NCBI RefSeq assembly: GCF_016859285.1 | Contig: NC_053410.1 | Location: forward strand, 22,833,558 to 22,897,557 | Reading direction: 5' to 3' | Origin: Xiphias gladius | Taxonomy: Eukaryota > Chordata > Actinopteri > Istiophoriformes > Xiphiidae | DNA: 64,000 bases | Shown: one piece after another, positions 11,701-22,360 of the stretch | Layout of the letters: every line of letters starts with the position of its first letter | Numbering within the stretch: position 1 is the first letter of the stretch | Translations under genes and position numbers: made by a program | The notes under the pieces: generated by a model | Told to the model about the DNA's origin: nothing | The model's database searches: none | What the model saw: the letters and a program-made list of their open reading frames with translations, nothing else

Positions 11701-14700
11701 GTAGATGTTGAGATATTTCAGTCTGGACCAAAGTGGTGGACCGACATTGCCATCCCTAGAGCCATGAAACTACTGCAATCAGTAAAACATTTATTGTATT
11801 CATATCTAAGGAATACAATCCAAAAAATACCTTTTAAAATAATTCCAAAATGAGAAAATGTAATGAGGTGATGCCTTGTTGGCTCTTTATCATTTTTATC
11901 AGGGCTGCCACTTGAATAATTCCAGCTTAGTTAATTTAGTTAGAAATCCTCCTAAAACAAAATTTTTGTCTGTACTAGATCTGCTTGTACCTGTTCAGGG
12001 TCAACACCAGCAAAAACGGGCAAATTTTCAAATTGAAGTTCTGAATGTCAGGTGATGAAAATATGATGTATGAGAAAAGGAACTGCATTAGAAACAAGCA
12101 TCAATTAAATTAAAAAATGTACCTGGAACCTTCCCTGCTGGTGGTTTTCAGCGATGCTGTCATACTGGCAGGTTCCTCCATTGAGGCAGTTGCAAACGCG
12201 TAGAATGGGGGTAAACAGGGAGCTAGTGAGCTCGTCACTGACCTTGATGGTCAGCTGGACAGGCTGGGTGCTGAGGGGAGTCCATGTCAGGTAGCCATCA
12301 CCTGGAGCAGAAGGCACAGGAGTCATACAACATTACTGTAAAGCAAATGTCAACTGTAACAGCGATGGATCAACGGGGCGGGGGGGGGGGTTGCAAAGAC
12401 TTGAGGGAAAAGTGTCTTTATTTTTGTGTGTGTGTGTCTCACCGCTGCCAATAGAAGCCCGTGGAGGCCTGGGGTAGAGCAGTGAGTAGGTGATGGGGTC
12501 TCCGTTAGGGTCCTGAGCAACGATCTGAATGTTGACAGTAGAATTGACCTTACTGCAGATCACTGTGGGCTCTGTCAGTATGGGAGGCATGTTACCTGCC
12601 AGACCACAGACAGACCACATCACATTAGTACAGATCAATGATGAAAACACAAAGACCTTTCCAAAATAGTGTAGACGGCTTACCATAGATCAGAGCCAGA
12701 TTTTGGTATTTCTTCTTGGCGTCCAGGGTCTGTAAGCCCAGGTCAGAGCTGCCAGATGCTAGGGTGTCATAGACACACTCCATGCTGCCTTTACATGTTC
12801 TCCTCAGCTCCTCCATCTCAGCAGGACTGACGCTTTCCATTAGGTGCTCAGAGGAGACATGCTCCAGTGGAACCAGTGGAGGCGGAGAGAACAACAGGCT
12901 CTCTGGGACTGGGACTGCCCCTAGAAACACACACATATGGGACCAGAAACAAGGGTAAATGTGGGTAGGGACAGGTGTAGCTATGAAAAATTCTTCAGAT
13001 GTTCTCCATCAGACAGTACTGGGCTGAACTGCAATGGGCAGTCAAACTGGAGCCGTCATTTTCACTTGGCATTTTCAAGTAGTTTGTGAGAAATCTATTT
13101 TAATGTTGCTCTGTATTAAGTAAGACCACAAATTATTCAATACAGGGAGTCCAAAAATGGGTGTGGATGTTACAGGCTTGGCAGGTTCGAGATAAGTCGA
13201 CAAGGCCCTCGGAAGTACAAAGCTATGGTAGTGTGGGAGAAGAGGCAGCATGGACGAGGTGTTGAACATGAAGCTATCCAATTCTGAAATCCGATTAACC
13301 CCTGTGTATTAATTTCATTTTCCAGAGATTCTCTGTGAATGGGAATGGAAAAGGCATAGGATTGAAGCATATATTTAAAGATGCATTAATTGTTTTTTTT
13401 TTTGGGGGGGGGGGGGTTCCCATTTTGGGCAGCACAACAAGCTGCAAACACAACATGGACGTGTTATTCATATGTTGAGTGTGTTACCAAACAGTTGCTG
13501 ATTTACGCATCCAGCAGAAAACATTAGCATTCATTTGGGGTTGCCTTGCTTTTGACCTGATGAATGTAAGTCCAATATTCACTGCCCTTTTAGGTCTTTT
13601 TTGGTCTCTACCAAGTGCTGACGGAAATATCTGGCTCTTTAGCTGCTAAATGCTCCACTATGTTCACCGGCTAGTTGCTACTGTAGACGAAAGTACCCTT
13701 AGCTAGCGTTGGTTGACTTAACTCATATTTCTCAAAATGTTCTCAAATTTTCTCTTCAAACACAAATAAATGGTATAAGTGTATGGATCTATGGTCCACT
13801 CACAGGACATGCCAAAGTCATGCAGTCTCTCCTCTGGGGGGGGGTTGAGGTCAGCTAAGGGGAGGAGCCTGCCGTCGGACATGAGGAAGTCGTCTGAGCG
13901 GTTGGAGCTCCAGAGTCCCATGAGACCCACAGTGCGGTTGTAGAAGGTCTGAGGAACCTCCACCAAGGCCACCAGCTGATTGTGGCCGACAGCCCGCCAT
14001 ACCACCACATGGAGACCACCAGCGTATACTGCTGCACAGCGATTCATTGACATACAGCGCACAGCAAAGTCCTTCTCACCCATGTGCACGACACCTGAAA
14101 GGACAGTTAGGACATATTTGTCATATGATTAAGATAACAAAATTTAGGTCTTAAAGGGGCAATGTGTAAGAATTGGCAAACTGTCAAATTCATACTCCAA
14201 ACAAATATCGGGCAACATTTTACCAGAAAGTTTGGGGTGTCCACCCCTATTGTTAGAAACAGGGAAGTGCACTCTTTGGTCCCTCCTGCCCCCTCACCTT
14301 CCCCTGTTTTGTAGTCGGACTGGCCATTGGGCCAAAAAAATCAGAGTGGGCCGCCACATCAGTAGGCTGGCGGGCCTTCAAAAATAGCGGTGGCAGGAGT
14401 AGAGGATGAGCCCCGAGAGGTTGAGGAATGCGAGGAAGAGGGAGAGCAGCTAGAGCAGCAGCATCAACAGCTGAGCTTGAGGAAAGAGCGAGGGAATGTC
14501 GCAGAGAGAGGATGGCTGCAGCACAGGTCTATAGCCTACTCGGTGTTAATAGTTCTTCATCCTCTCATGTTGGACTGTGGGCAGACTTTACTATCGCCTC
14601 TCGAGGTACAAAGTGGTATAGATGGTACGGGCTAGGGCTAGCTGGTTAGCATGCTAACTTCAGTAGATACCTCTGCAACACAATACATAGACGTCTTTGA

Positions 14701-17700
14701 CATAATGTCAAAAAATGTTATTTCTTCACATTCTGTTGATAATTTTAGTTATTTGTTGAATGTTTTAAACTAAAATACTTTTACATATTGCCCCTTTAAA
14801 TAGATATTTTTATTAACTGTTATGTAACCCTGTATAGAATTGTAATTGTATAATTTTCTAATTTTTTTAATCTGCTCCTAGACTATGGTATCTTATACAA
14901 AAAACAAAAAATAAAACAGTTTTTGGCGCTTTTGCCTTTATTTGATAGTTAGCAGTGAAGAGACAGGCAGGAAACATGGGGAAAAAGAAAGGCCATGGCA
15001 TGCAACAAACCGCCTGGCCACAATCAAACCGCAGACATTGCAGTTATGTGGCATGCTCTGTAACCATTCAGCTACCAGAGTGCTCCATAAAACAGCTTTT
15101 TAACTGTATGTCAGGTATGTGATGTTATCATTACCAACTGTGAGTGGGACCTCAACATTATCCACGAAAACCTGGAGTCCATCTCCCTTCTCGGCACATC
15201 TCCATTCAATCTGAAAACGATACATGAAAATTACAGCTAGGTTAAAGTATGATTTACGATTATTATCTAATGTTTATTTTTACCTGCTTTAACAACTAGA
15301 TGCACAACTGGATTTTAGCCGGCTTTAACAACTGAATGAGTAGGGTTTGCAGATTGATACTCATGTAATTACATGCTGTGTATTATACTGAAATTTGTCT
15401 AAGCTTAAGGTGCTCGTGTCTTTGGCTTTTATAAAAAAAACTGCAGAAGGCTGAAATAAATAATACAATGATACAATTATTATTCAAAAATTATGGAATT
15501 ATTATTCAAAATAAATGGGTGGAATAAGGATCTTGATACTGAAACTCACTTATTCTATGTCACATTAGATTCCTGATGTTCAGTCAAATTGACATTTATT
15601 TAAACAGTACATATTTATACTTCTCAAAAGTTAGAACTGCACTCATCACGAGTTAGCTGACAAGATCGATTAAAGATACAACGTATCAAGTTGCGAGTTT
15701 TACAACCCACCATGTGGTGGCATGGAAGGTTGTGTTTTTTTTTTAATGTTGTTATCGGGCTTATTTTGAACTCCAATTCAGTGCTTAACACTCAATCATG
15801 AGGGTGGTATCGATCTCCTCATCTAACTCTCAGAGAGAAAGCAAATAGGCTTATTTTCAAAAATGTTACTATTCCTTTAATACACACAAACTGACTCTCT
15901 CTTAAGACACACTCACTCCAGCGCCTGCCGACAAACAAACACCCTGACCTTGCCAATGCCCTGGTGGAAGGCAGCCATGCGCACCACCACTGGGACCTCA
16001 ATGATCCCCTTTGCATCTATGTGTAGCTTGTCAGTCTGTCCTTGCAGGGTGAAGATATTAGAGCCGGTGGTGGAAGAGAGACGCAATATCACAAACTCTC
16101 CCAGGGCCTTGAAGGAGTACTCCGTACCGTCAAAGGTGATGAAATGGAGGCTGCCATAGACCATTGCTGCAAGGGAAACATAGTAAAGAGAGGTTTTCTG
16201 GGATACAATTTAAATTCATATTACTAGACTTCTTGGATTAATGGTATGTTAAATTTTCTGGGAATAGGCAGACTGCTGAGTATCATGACTGGATGAATAC
16301 ATCATTATTTATTAAAAACAATGAACATATCGACTGATTACTGTATGTGCTCCTCTGCTGATTTTAACTTGCTTTGTGTTTACTGGGAGGAGTCCCTCAC
16401 CTACACCCTGTGTCGCCTTCTTGGCCGGGGTGCAGCCGTCTGGGCAGGCCCAGCTGTAACCTTGGCAACGGTCCAGCGGTCTCTTGTTGAGGTACAGGTG
16501 ACATAAAGGGGACTCAATACAACACCACTGGAATGGCAGGAGATCTTCATCTGGAGAGAGAAGCCCTGATTCAATTCGTACACTTAAAGGCAAGTAAGTG
16601 GCTGTGGCAGCATGGATTAGGTGGTCAGACAGACTGTCCTGTAAGTAGAAGGTTGCAGGTTTGATCCCAGCGACAGACATGCTTTTTACTTTGTCCTTGA
16701 GCAAGGCACTAATATCTTACTGACTCACAGTACTCATAACAGTAACTCGTAATAATGATAATAATAATAACCTTTTTCTGTCCATTGTTATAAAAATATT
16801 TAAAACATAGTAATTAATGAGAATTTCTTCTCAAATTTGTGTAGGAATTAGGTTACTTAATTCCTACGCATTAATCACTAAACAGTTGATGGGTATGATA
16901 TCCAAATTTCCTTGAAAAAAACCTTTTGAAAAAAATTTGAAACAACAGAGTTTAGTGTCTATTTTGGTCTTAATCGTGAATACAACTTCATTTGTGCTGT
17001 CATTATTTTTTCGTGACCCCTGTGGAGCAGATCTTGAATCTGACTCGACTACTGTGTCTTGAAAATAACCCTGGATTAAAAACATTCCCTAGTGACTAAT
17101 AAACTGTGTAAAGGGGACCGTTAGGAGTTGTTGGCTGTACTATAAATTCTACTTTTATGGTACATTTGACCAAAATTCCAGAATGACTTGTATTACCGAT
17201 ATGTTTCTGTACGCTGTGTATGGAGAAGTAGCGTTCGTTGTACCCAGCCAGCAGGGGACCTTCTGGTTCATACACACACCTCTTCCCTGAACCATATCTG
17301 TTGGACAGGACTGACTTGAAGATGTGCCCCCCTGCACCCCCCCAACGCTGACCCCTTAGCGTCTTCACTCTTAAGCCCAGATCGGTAGTGTCCTGTAAGA
17401 ACGACAGGTCCTCCAGAGCCTGGGTGCGGATGCAAGGACATGAAGACAGCTCCTTTGTCCACTCAGCAGGGTCAGGCTCCTTCATTGCCCATGCTTGGCA
17501 CCTGATTTGGGGATCTATGTCTGACCCTGCTGGTCCTGTCAAATCATACACCAGCTGACCTAACATCCCCAGGGTCCCTTTCACCTGTTGGGGCCTGTAT
17601 CTGCCTCCAGGCCCGAAAAGGTTTTCTGGGGGGACAGTGGGCTCCTTGAATGAGGATTTTCCATCTGTGTAGCCAATGAGAGCGTCGTGATATTGCCTCT

Positions 17701-19707
17701 GGCCAGGACCCCAGTGCATCTCCCCATATCGCAAGAGGGCAAAGGAACGTGCTCCATCCGTAGTCAGGATACACTGGAAAGTGTTAATCTGAAAATAACA
17801 AATCAGAACTGTTTGAGTTATTAACTTACAATTTACATCAGTCAGTGTATCACTTCCTAACACTACATGGTAACACAATTCCAACTGTAGAACAATAACA
17901 AGACCACAACACAGTGCAAAGAGATATACAACAGACAGGTGGCAACAAGTATCACTACACTCTGCATTCAAGCGCTTTAGGATGAACCAACCACAAGATG
18001 GCACCAAAGCTAAACACAACAGCATGAGTGTTTCAGGACTGATGACTGAATACCTGCTTTCTTTGAGCTGAGGTTAAAGGGCTCACATTGCTCACAACAG
18101 TAGCATTTAGGTAGGACAAGCATGCAAAGAGGCAAAACACTCACTGCTCCATCGGAACTTTCACCAAAACTCAGCACTCAGTAATGCAGCATTCGGCTGA
18201 CCAATGGTGTAACTTTTGTCACTCGCTGACTCATTCACTCACTCACATTCTTAGTGCTTTTCAGTGTATACATTTGAATGTTTTCAAGATTCAAACAATC
18301 TTTACCTCTGAGAGGTTGATCTTCTGGTAGGACACGGGCATCACATTGTCCCAGGTGATCTTGAGGATCCAGGCGGGGGTAAAAGCAGACTTGCTTCTCT
18401 GCACCTCAAACTTTGTCACTTCATCTGCAGTACGATTAAACACTATCTGGGAGTAGACATCTGACATGTCCACCTTATGGTATTCCTAAAAGGAAGCGTA
18501 ATATATTCCACAAATTGCAGCATAAAGTTATTAAATCAACAACTATGAATGGAAGCTTGTTTTGTAGATTGCATCTCTATCAAATACAGACTAAGCCGTT
18601 CTGTGTTCCAAGTAAAATCAACGACAAAGTGTCTCTGATTTTAATTTATTCTTTCCACTGAAAAAAAAAAAAGATCACATATAACCTGATAGAGCAGCCG
18701 TCCATGGCCAGTGGTGAGGTCAGCATCATCCCAGAACACCGCCAACAGAGCCACATTCATGTTGTCGGGGAAACCACTGGCTAAAGGAGCAGGCAGCAGG
18801 TACTGCTCATTCTCAGCGACGGACTGAAACTGGACAAGGCCATTGTCAGAAAACTGAGAAAGGAAAGGAAGAGACAATATCAGACTGTTAGTAAAAAGGT
18901 TGACCATCATCTTCTGTCATAAAATCATACCTTTATGGCTAATATTGCAGTAGTTATAGCTATATGTCATATTTATCTATTTTCAAGTCATTTTTTTCAT
19001 TTATTTATTCTCAATTTCTTTATAAGAGCTGTATGCTTTATTACTGTTCTATCCTTGAGCAAGGCATGTAAGGATCACATATTCTATTGTTAATGCTATA
19101 TATTCTATACATTGTAGACTGTAGTCATGTATACTATGTGTATAATTGTCTCAACAAAACCACACTCCTTAAGGTTAAGCTGTATGCTGTTATATTCACT
19201 GTGATTAACTGTTATCTTCTGATAACGAAGAAGGTTTTGTTTTCATTCCTGTTTGCAGAATATTTCAAAACTTAAAACTTAAAGTTGCTGCACAGCTAGG
19301 CCAGAGGCCAAAAAGGAAGTGATTACGTCTCGATGCGGATCAAGGATTTTTAAAAAAAGGATTTCTATTTAATTAATTAATTTCTAATTGTGAAATGTGA
19401 CATTTGAATCCAGATGGACATTTATAAATATTTTGCAGCCTTGGCAGATGCTGTATGTGCACTCCCATGAGATACTTTTAGTGTTGTAAGATAGTAGTAT
19501 TGTGCTTAGAAAACTCACATAAACCCTGTCGTATAATTTTCCCATAAAGGGAAAACCCATTGGCGGTGTGATATACGGTGAATTTCCATCTTCTGTGTCC
19601 ACCTGTACTCCTTTATCACCAACCTCTGATCCAAAAGGGTACAGGTTGCTCTCTATTGAAGAAGCACAGAAGTTAATCAGTAGCAAAACTAAGGATAGCC
19701 ACATCAT
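3757..19707 (-). CDS. MUC4-like type I membrane protein: NIDO-AMOP-VWD-EGF-SEA-like-EGF-TM
   Basis: Twenty exons join in one frame: 19707-19519, 18853-18686, 18485-18306, 17788-17197, 16550-16401, 16166-15949, 15210-15135, 14094-13804, 12920-12684, 12595-12443, 12301-12123, 10776-10584, 10452-10333, 10245-10126, 8959-8939, 8788-8727, 8568-8376, 7751-7626, 7278-7143, 3898-3757. They total 3,546 nt, 1,181 aa plus stop. Approximate domains: signal peptide 1-17, NIDO 20-235, AMOP 275-420, VWD 428-620, Ig/cadherin-like linker 625-790, EGFs 795-955, SEA-like 957-1047, calcium-type EGF 1048-1089, membrane helix 1100-1128, cytoplasmic tail to 1181. The order matches the membrane-proximal part of MUC4, but I see no mucin Ser/Thr repeat. 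The function is inferred to be that of a cell-surface, probably epithelial, glycoprotein. The start is the ATG pair at 19707-19702, which opens a hydrophobic leader. An upstream in-frame ATG is at 19749. The exon may instead be spliced at 19652 onto the EGF array further upstream. Confidence 0.75.
5368..5870. repeat. MITE with long imperfect inverted arms
   Basis: The ends are TTAAAGGAATAGTTC and its inverted partner GAACTATCCCTTTTAA. Inside, 5420-5477 (AAGCTGCTTAATTTAGC...) pairs with 5709-5776 on the other strand. There is no coding capacity. Related fragments occur at 15790-15881, 27597-27710, about 28985-29105 and 31935-32010. The element lies in the last intron of the MUC4-like gene. Confidence 0.65.
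6239..6323. repeat. (GT)n microsatellite, about 42 units
   Basis: An 85-base uninterrupted GT run lies in the last intron of the MUC4-like gene. Long histidine-threonine or cysteine-valine frames across it are artefacts. Confidence 0.97.
7143..7278 (-). CDS. Transmembrane exon of the MUC4-like gene
   Basis: The exon opens with ERDKVSDVELD, followed by a helix of about 28 hydrophobic residues (LVLGLVLGIGIP, then a leucine run and AALACFCCC). The stop-transfer residues KK come next. The cysteine cluster at the inner leaflet may be palmitoylated (inference). The exon ends in phase 2 before GTGAGT. Confidence 0.8.
7626..7751 (-). CDS. Juxtamembrane calcium-type EGF exon of the MUC4-like gene
   Basis: A 126-nt exon between phase-1 introns encodes DLDECKAKEAVCAHPALC, then YGGYRCVCNGTDVDE and a last cysteine (SCV), giving six cysteines. 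The acceptor is CCACCTACAG and the donor is GTGAGG. Confidence 0.8.
   Translation of the reverse strand: MWMSVRPRRRCVPIQLSVPTLTEATGVFVTALMWMKPSPVY
8376..8959 (-). CDS. Microexon and SEA-like module exons of the MUC4-like gene
   Basis: A 21-nt microexon (8959-8939) encodes GDSANPP. Exons 8788-8727 and 8568-8376 encode NLFNVSVSWKKNRSDGLKQ and then LVDILLMGFQNKFYNASKK, with YRINVSSDTPHWYIRDYL and YDIRAIEVD following. Position before the last EGF and the membrane helix, together with the strand-helix pattern, suggest a SEA or SEA-like fold. No GSVVV-type autocleavage motif is visible. The donor of exon 8788-8727 lies directly on a GT microsatellite. Confidence 0.65.
8695..8726. repeat. (CA)n microsatellite touching a splice donor
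   Basis: About 16 CA units on the plus strand read as GTGTGTGTG on the minus strand, starting exactly at the 5' splice site of exon 8788-8727. Confidence 0.9.
9192..9223. repeat. Short perfect palindrome
   Basis: CACTTTGAAATACAT and its exact inverse are separated by two bases, giving a 15-bp stem in an intron of the MUC4-like gene. The role is unknown. Confidence 0.8.
10126..10776 (-). CDS. EGF-module exons of the MUC4-like gene
   Basis: Exon 10776-10584 completes one EGF (CLCPKGFSGKFCG) and starts a second cysteine-rich unit (DVCQGKPCFRGVKC). Exon 10452-10333 is one EGF (YTCTCKPGFTGNGHNC). Exon 10245-10126 is a calcium-binding type EGF (DIDECAELSTCPNAKFEC). The last two exons are 120 nt each and lie between phase-1 introns, the classic shuffled-module layout. 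Confidence 0.8.
11450..11770 (+). repeat. Dispersed repeat with TAGCATGCTAAC core and 'GAGATATTTCAGTCTGGACC' end
   Basis: The stretch contains GTTAGCATGCTAAC followed by CACCATCATCGG-type sequence, then GAGATATTTCAGTCTGGACC and AAAGTGGTGGACCGACATTG. The same succession recurs at 47990-48780 in a plekhh2 intron, so this is a dispersed element. No protein is encoded. Confidence 0.5.
12123..12920 (-). CDS. Linker exons of the MUC4-like gene with an Ig/cadherin-like fold and start of EGF
   Basis: Three exons (12920-12684, 12595-12443, 12301-12123) follow the VWD domain. The first is acidic and helical, with CKGSMECVYDTLASGSSDL. The second reads NMPPILTEPTVICSKVNST and ends in IVAQDPNGDPITYSLL, which looks like a cadherin or Ig-type strand pattern. 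The third ends with CNCLNGGTCQYD, the start of an EGF module. The same arrangement is seen in MUC4-type proteins. The donor at 12442 runs GTGAGACACACAC into a short CA repeat. Confidence 0.75.
13804..16166 (-). CDS. VWD-domain exons of the MUC4-like gene
   Basis: Exons 16166-15949, 15210-15135 and 14094-13804 form a von Willebrand type D domain. It opens with YGSLHFITFDGTEYSF, continues with GEFVILRLSS and LHIDAKG, and ends with VGLMGLWSSNRSDDF followed by the conserved LHDFGMSCEW region. The usual GDPH at the start of the domain is GSLH here (codons at 16155-16144), so the Asp-Pro bond that is cut in MUC4 is absent. A MITE (14151-14799) occupies the intron between the last two exons. Confidence 0.8.
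14151..14799. repeat. MITE with TTAAAGGGGCAAT terminal inverted repeats
   Basis: The left end TTAAAGGGGCAATGTGTAA matches the inverse of the right end TTACATATTGCCCCTTTAA with one mismatch. The element is 649 bases long, has no transposase and sits in the intron between two VWD exons. Its small open frames are not genes. Confidence 0.75.
15790..15881. repeat. Fragment of the AGGAATAGT-type MITE
   Basis: CTCATCTAACTCTCAGAGAG and ACTATTCCTTTAA resemble one end of the element at 5368-5870. It lies between two VWD exons of the MUC4-like gene. Confidence 0.4.
16401..17788 (-). CDS. NIDO end and AMOP-domain exons of the MUC4-like gene
   Basis: Exon 17788-17197 (592 nt) carries the end of the NIDO domain (WGPGQRQYHDALIGYTDG) and most of an AMOP domain: RCQAW, then SSCPCIRTQ, then KRCVYEPEGPLL. 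Exon 16550-16401 completes the cysteine pattern with QWCCIES and CHLYLNKRP, then CQGYSWACPDGC. AMOP is an extracellular cysteine-rich module found in MUC4, SUSD2, ISM1 and Drosophila Mesh, and is thought to act in adhesion. The first exon ends in phase 1 (donor GTAATA) and the second in phase 1 (GTGAGG). Confidence 0.8.
18306..19707 (-). CDS. Leader and NIDO-domain exons of the MUC4-like gene
   Basis: Three exons (19707-19519, 18853-18686, 18485-18306) encode a leader beginning MMWLSLVLLL, then LYPFGSEVGD at the start of the NIDO fold. The junction DRVY|FSDNGLVQF restores the typical NIDO strand VYFSDNGL. AVFWDDADL follows. All three exons end in phase 0, and the donors are GTGAGT, GTTATA and GTAAAG. 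NIDO is the extracellular domain shared with nidogen, alpha-tectorin and MUC4. A strong acceptor (CTTCTTCAATAG) inside the leader codons would give an alternative exon start at 19652. Confidence 0.8.
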
Positions 19708-20345
19708 ATTGTCATCAACTAAACGGACCAGTTTGCTTGCTGCCAGCATGAGCGCTAATTGTTTTAGGCTGTCACTTTCTATTCGAAATTCGAACTACCG
19801 TTTGAACTTTGGAAAAAACAAAATAGTTGGTCTGTAATAATCAGTTTAGATTCAAAATTCACAATGCATAATAACAACAGGCTCTTGATCTATCAAATGC
19901 ATTTTGCCTCATCTGTAAGCCAAGCTAATGTTGTCCTCTTTGCCATAATGCAAACTGAAAAAGTAGAAAGCTGTGCTGAACGCTGTGCTTACACCAAACC
20001 AGAAGAAGTAATGTGAGTAGTACCTTTGATTTAACTTAACCTAATTATATTTTCACTCTGATTTTTTTTAAGTTTTTTTTTTCCTTTTAAAAGGGACAGT
20101 TGTAGTTTCAAATGGTATCTGCAAATGTTACTAGCTGTACACTTTGTAGGAGCTGAATGATGGGACTTGGTATTTGATGCTATTCTCATTGTGAAAATCT
20201 TGTTTCTCCAAAATTGTTTCCACAATATTTTGATGAAATTTACCATTTATACATATGGTACATTATACATTTATACATTCACAGAAGAGGGTGAAGCACA
20301 CATGCACAAACACAGGAATCAGTGTATGATTATCAAGACACTTAA

Positions 20346-22360
20346 TTAACAAAGACATAGCCAACCCTTTTGAGCCATTCTTCTGCACACTGTGCTGTTT
20401 TTGGGACAGGAACAGGTATAAGACCCTAGCAGGTTGGTACAGGATGTTTGCCCAGGGCATGTCATGGGTGACAAACACTCATCCAAGTCCACACATCCTC
20501 CTTTTCCAAGACCATTATCTTTGGTGGCATTCCAGCCACGACTGCATGAGCATTTGAAACTTCCTACATGGTTGGAGCAGGTGGCAGCAGAGTGACAAAG
20601 CCCATCAACCTGTTGGCATTCATCAAAGTCTACGCACAGCGACCCGATACTTACAAAACCAGGCATACACACACATACAAATGACCCTGGGGTGTTGTGA
20701 CAGTGAGCGAGAGGGTGGCATGGTTTGGTCAGGGCAACGCACTCATCCACATCTTTGCACCAGGTACCATTTCCAGCGAAGCCAAGGGGGCAGTGGCATG
20801 AAAAAGAGCCAGGGGTGTTCCAGCACCGTGCTAAGCGATGGCAGGGTGAAGTCTCACATTCATCGGTGTCCACACATGCCTGTTTCTCCTCGTGATACCC
20901 CAGGGGACAAGAGCAGTTGTACGCTCCAGGCAGGTTGGTACACACCTGGTCAAAGCGGCAGGTGGTGTTGACCTTGCATTCATCGATGTCCTCACAGCCC
21001 AGGCTAATGGGTTTGTACCCAGGAGAACACAGACAGAAGAATGACCCTGCTGTGTTGTTACATAATGAGTGCTCAGGGCATGGGGTACGATCTTGGTTGT
21101 GACACTCATCCACATCCTGACACTCTGTACCATTAAGAATAAACCCCTCATTACAGGGGCAAAGGTAAGACCCAGGGATGTTGACACATATAGAATGGGG
21201 CTGACACAATGAAGAGTTGAGTGAGTCTGAGCATTCATCTACATCCATGCACTCTGTCCCATTACTCCAGAATCCTTTGATACATTCACAGTAATATGAC
21301 CCAATAGCATTCATACATGTCCCATTAGTGCAAAACTCCCCCAGCTTAGTATCCTTGCATTCATCGATGTCCACACACAAGTCATCAACACTGAAAAATC
21401 CAGCATCACAAAGACAGAGGTAGCCTCCATTTGTGTTGATGCACATGCTTTGCTCAGGGCAGGTGGAGTTGTCTAGGCACTCATCGATATCCTCACAGTC
21501 TGTGTTGGTGCCTTGGTAACCTCCCCAGCACTCACAGTCAAAAGATCCAACTGTGTTTAGGCAGTTTGAGAAATTAGGACACTGGATGAGGCCAAGCGAG
21601 CACTCATCTATGTCCAAACACAAGGAGCTGTTGCCTGAGAATCCTGCGTCACAGGTACAGTCATAGCTCCCCTCTATATTAGTACAGGTACTGTTGTCAG
21701 GGCAGGTGAAGTTCCCTGTCACACATTCATCCATGTCCTGACAGTGTGTCCCATTGTCTTCAAACCCCTCCCAGCAGTCACAGATGTAGGAGCCGTCAGT
21801 GTTGAAGCAGTAGGAGAAGGCATGGCAGACTTCACCTTGTGAATGGTCACATTCATCTACATCCCAGCAATCAGTGCCACTTCCTTCATAACCATCTTTG
21901 CACCGGCAGTAGAAGGAACCCTGGTGTGGGCGGCACTCAGCGAGGGGGTGGCAGGCATTACTAGCATTTAGGCAGGTGTCTTGACTCACACACGTGCCCT
22001 TGTCATACACCAGGACCAAGATACACGCACATGCATAGGAACCAGGGGTGTTAGTGCATGTCGTGTTGCTGCTACAGGTTGTGGTCAGCTGACATTCATC
22101 CACATCTTCACAAACAAAGCCATCGCCATGATATCCATCCAGGCACTGGCAGATGTAGGACCCGTTTGAGTTGAGGCACAAAGCCTGGGCACTGCAGTTG
22201 TGTATCAGGGAGGAGTTCTGCTCACACTCATTCACATCCTGGCAGTCAAAGCCACTGCCCTCCATGCCAGGCGGACAGGCGCAGTAGAAAGATCCAGGCG
22301 TGTTAGTGCAGCTGGCAACTGGATGGCATCCTCCATTTTGGACTTGGCACTCATCGAAGT
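20346..22360 (-). CDS. Second giant EGF exon with 16 modules, ending at a stop
   Basis: The acceptor TAAATTATAG leads into [14 protein letters not shown]. Sixteen EGF modules follow in 2,015 nt. Module 22 starts [13 protein letters not shown] and lacks the D-x-D-E pattern. N-glycosylation sequons (NSS, NCS, NTT, NGT) are frequent. After the last module (CPKNSTVC) come twelve residues and TAA at 20348-20346. The only phase-1 donor candidate near the end is AAAAGG|GTTGGC, which is weak. Confidence 0.85.
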
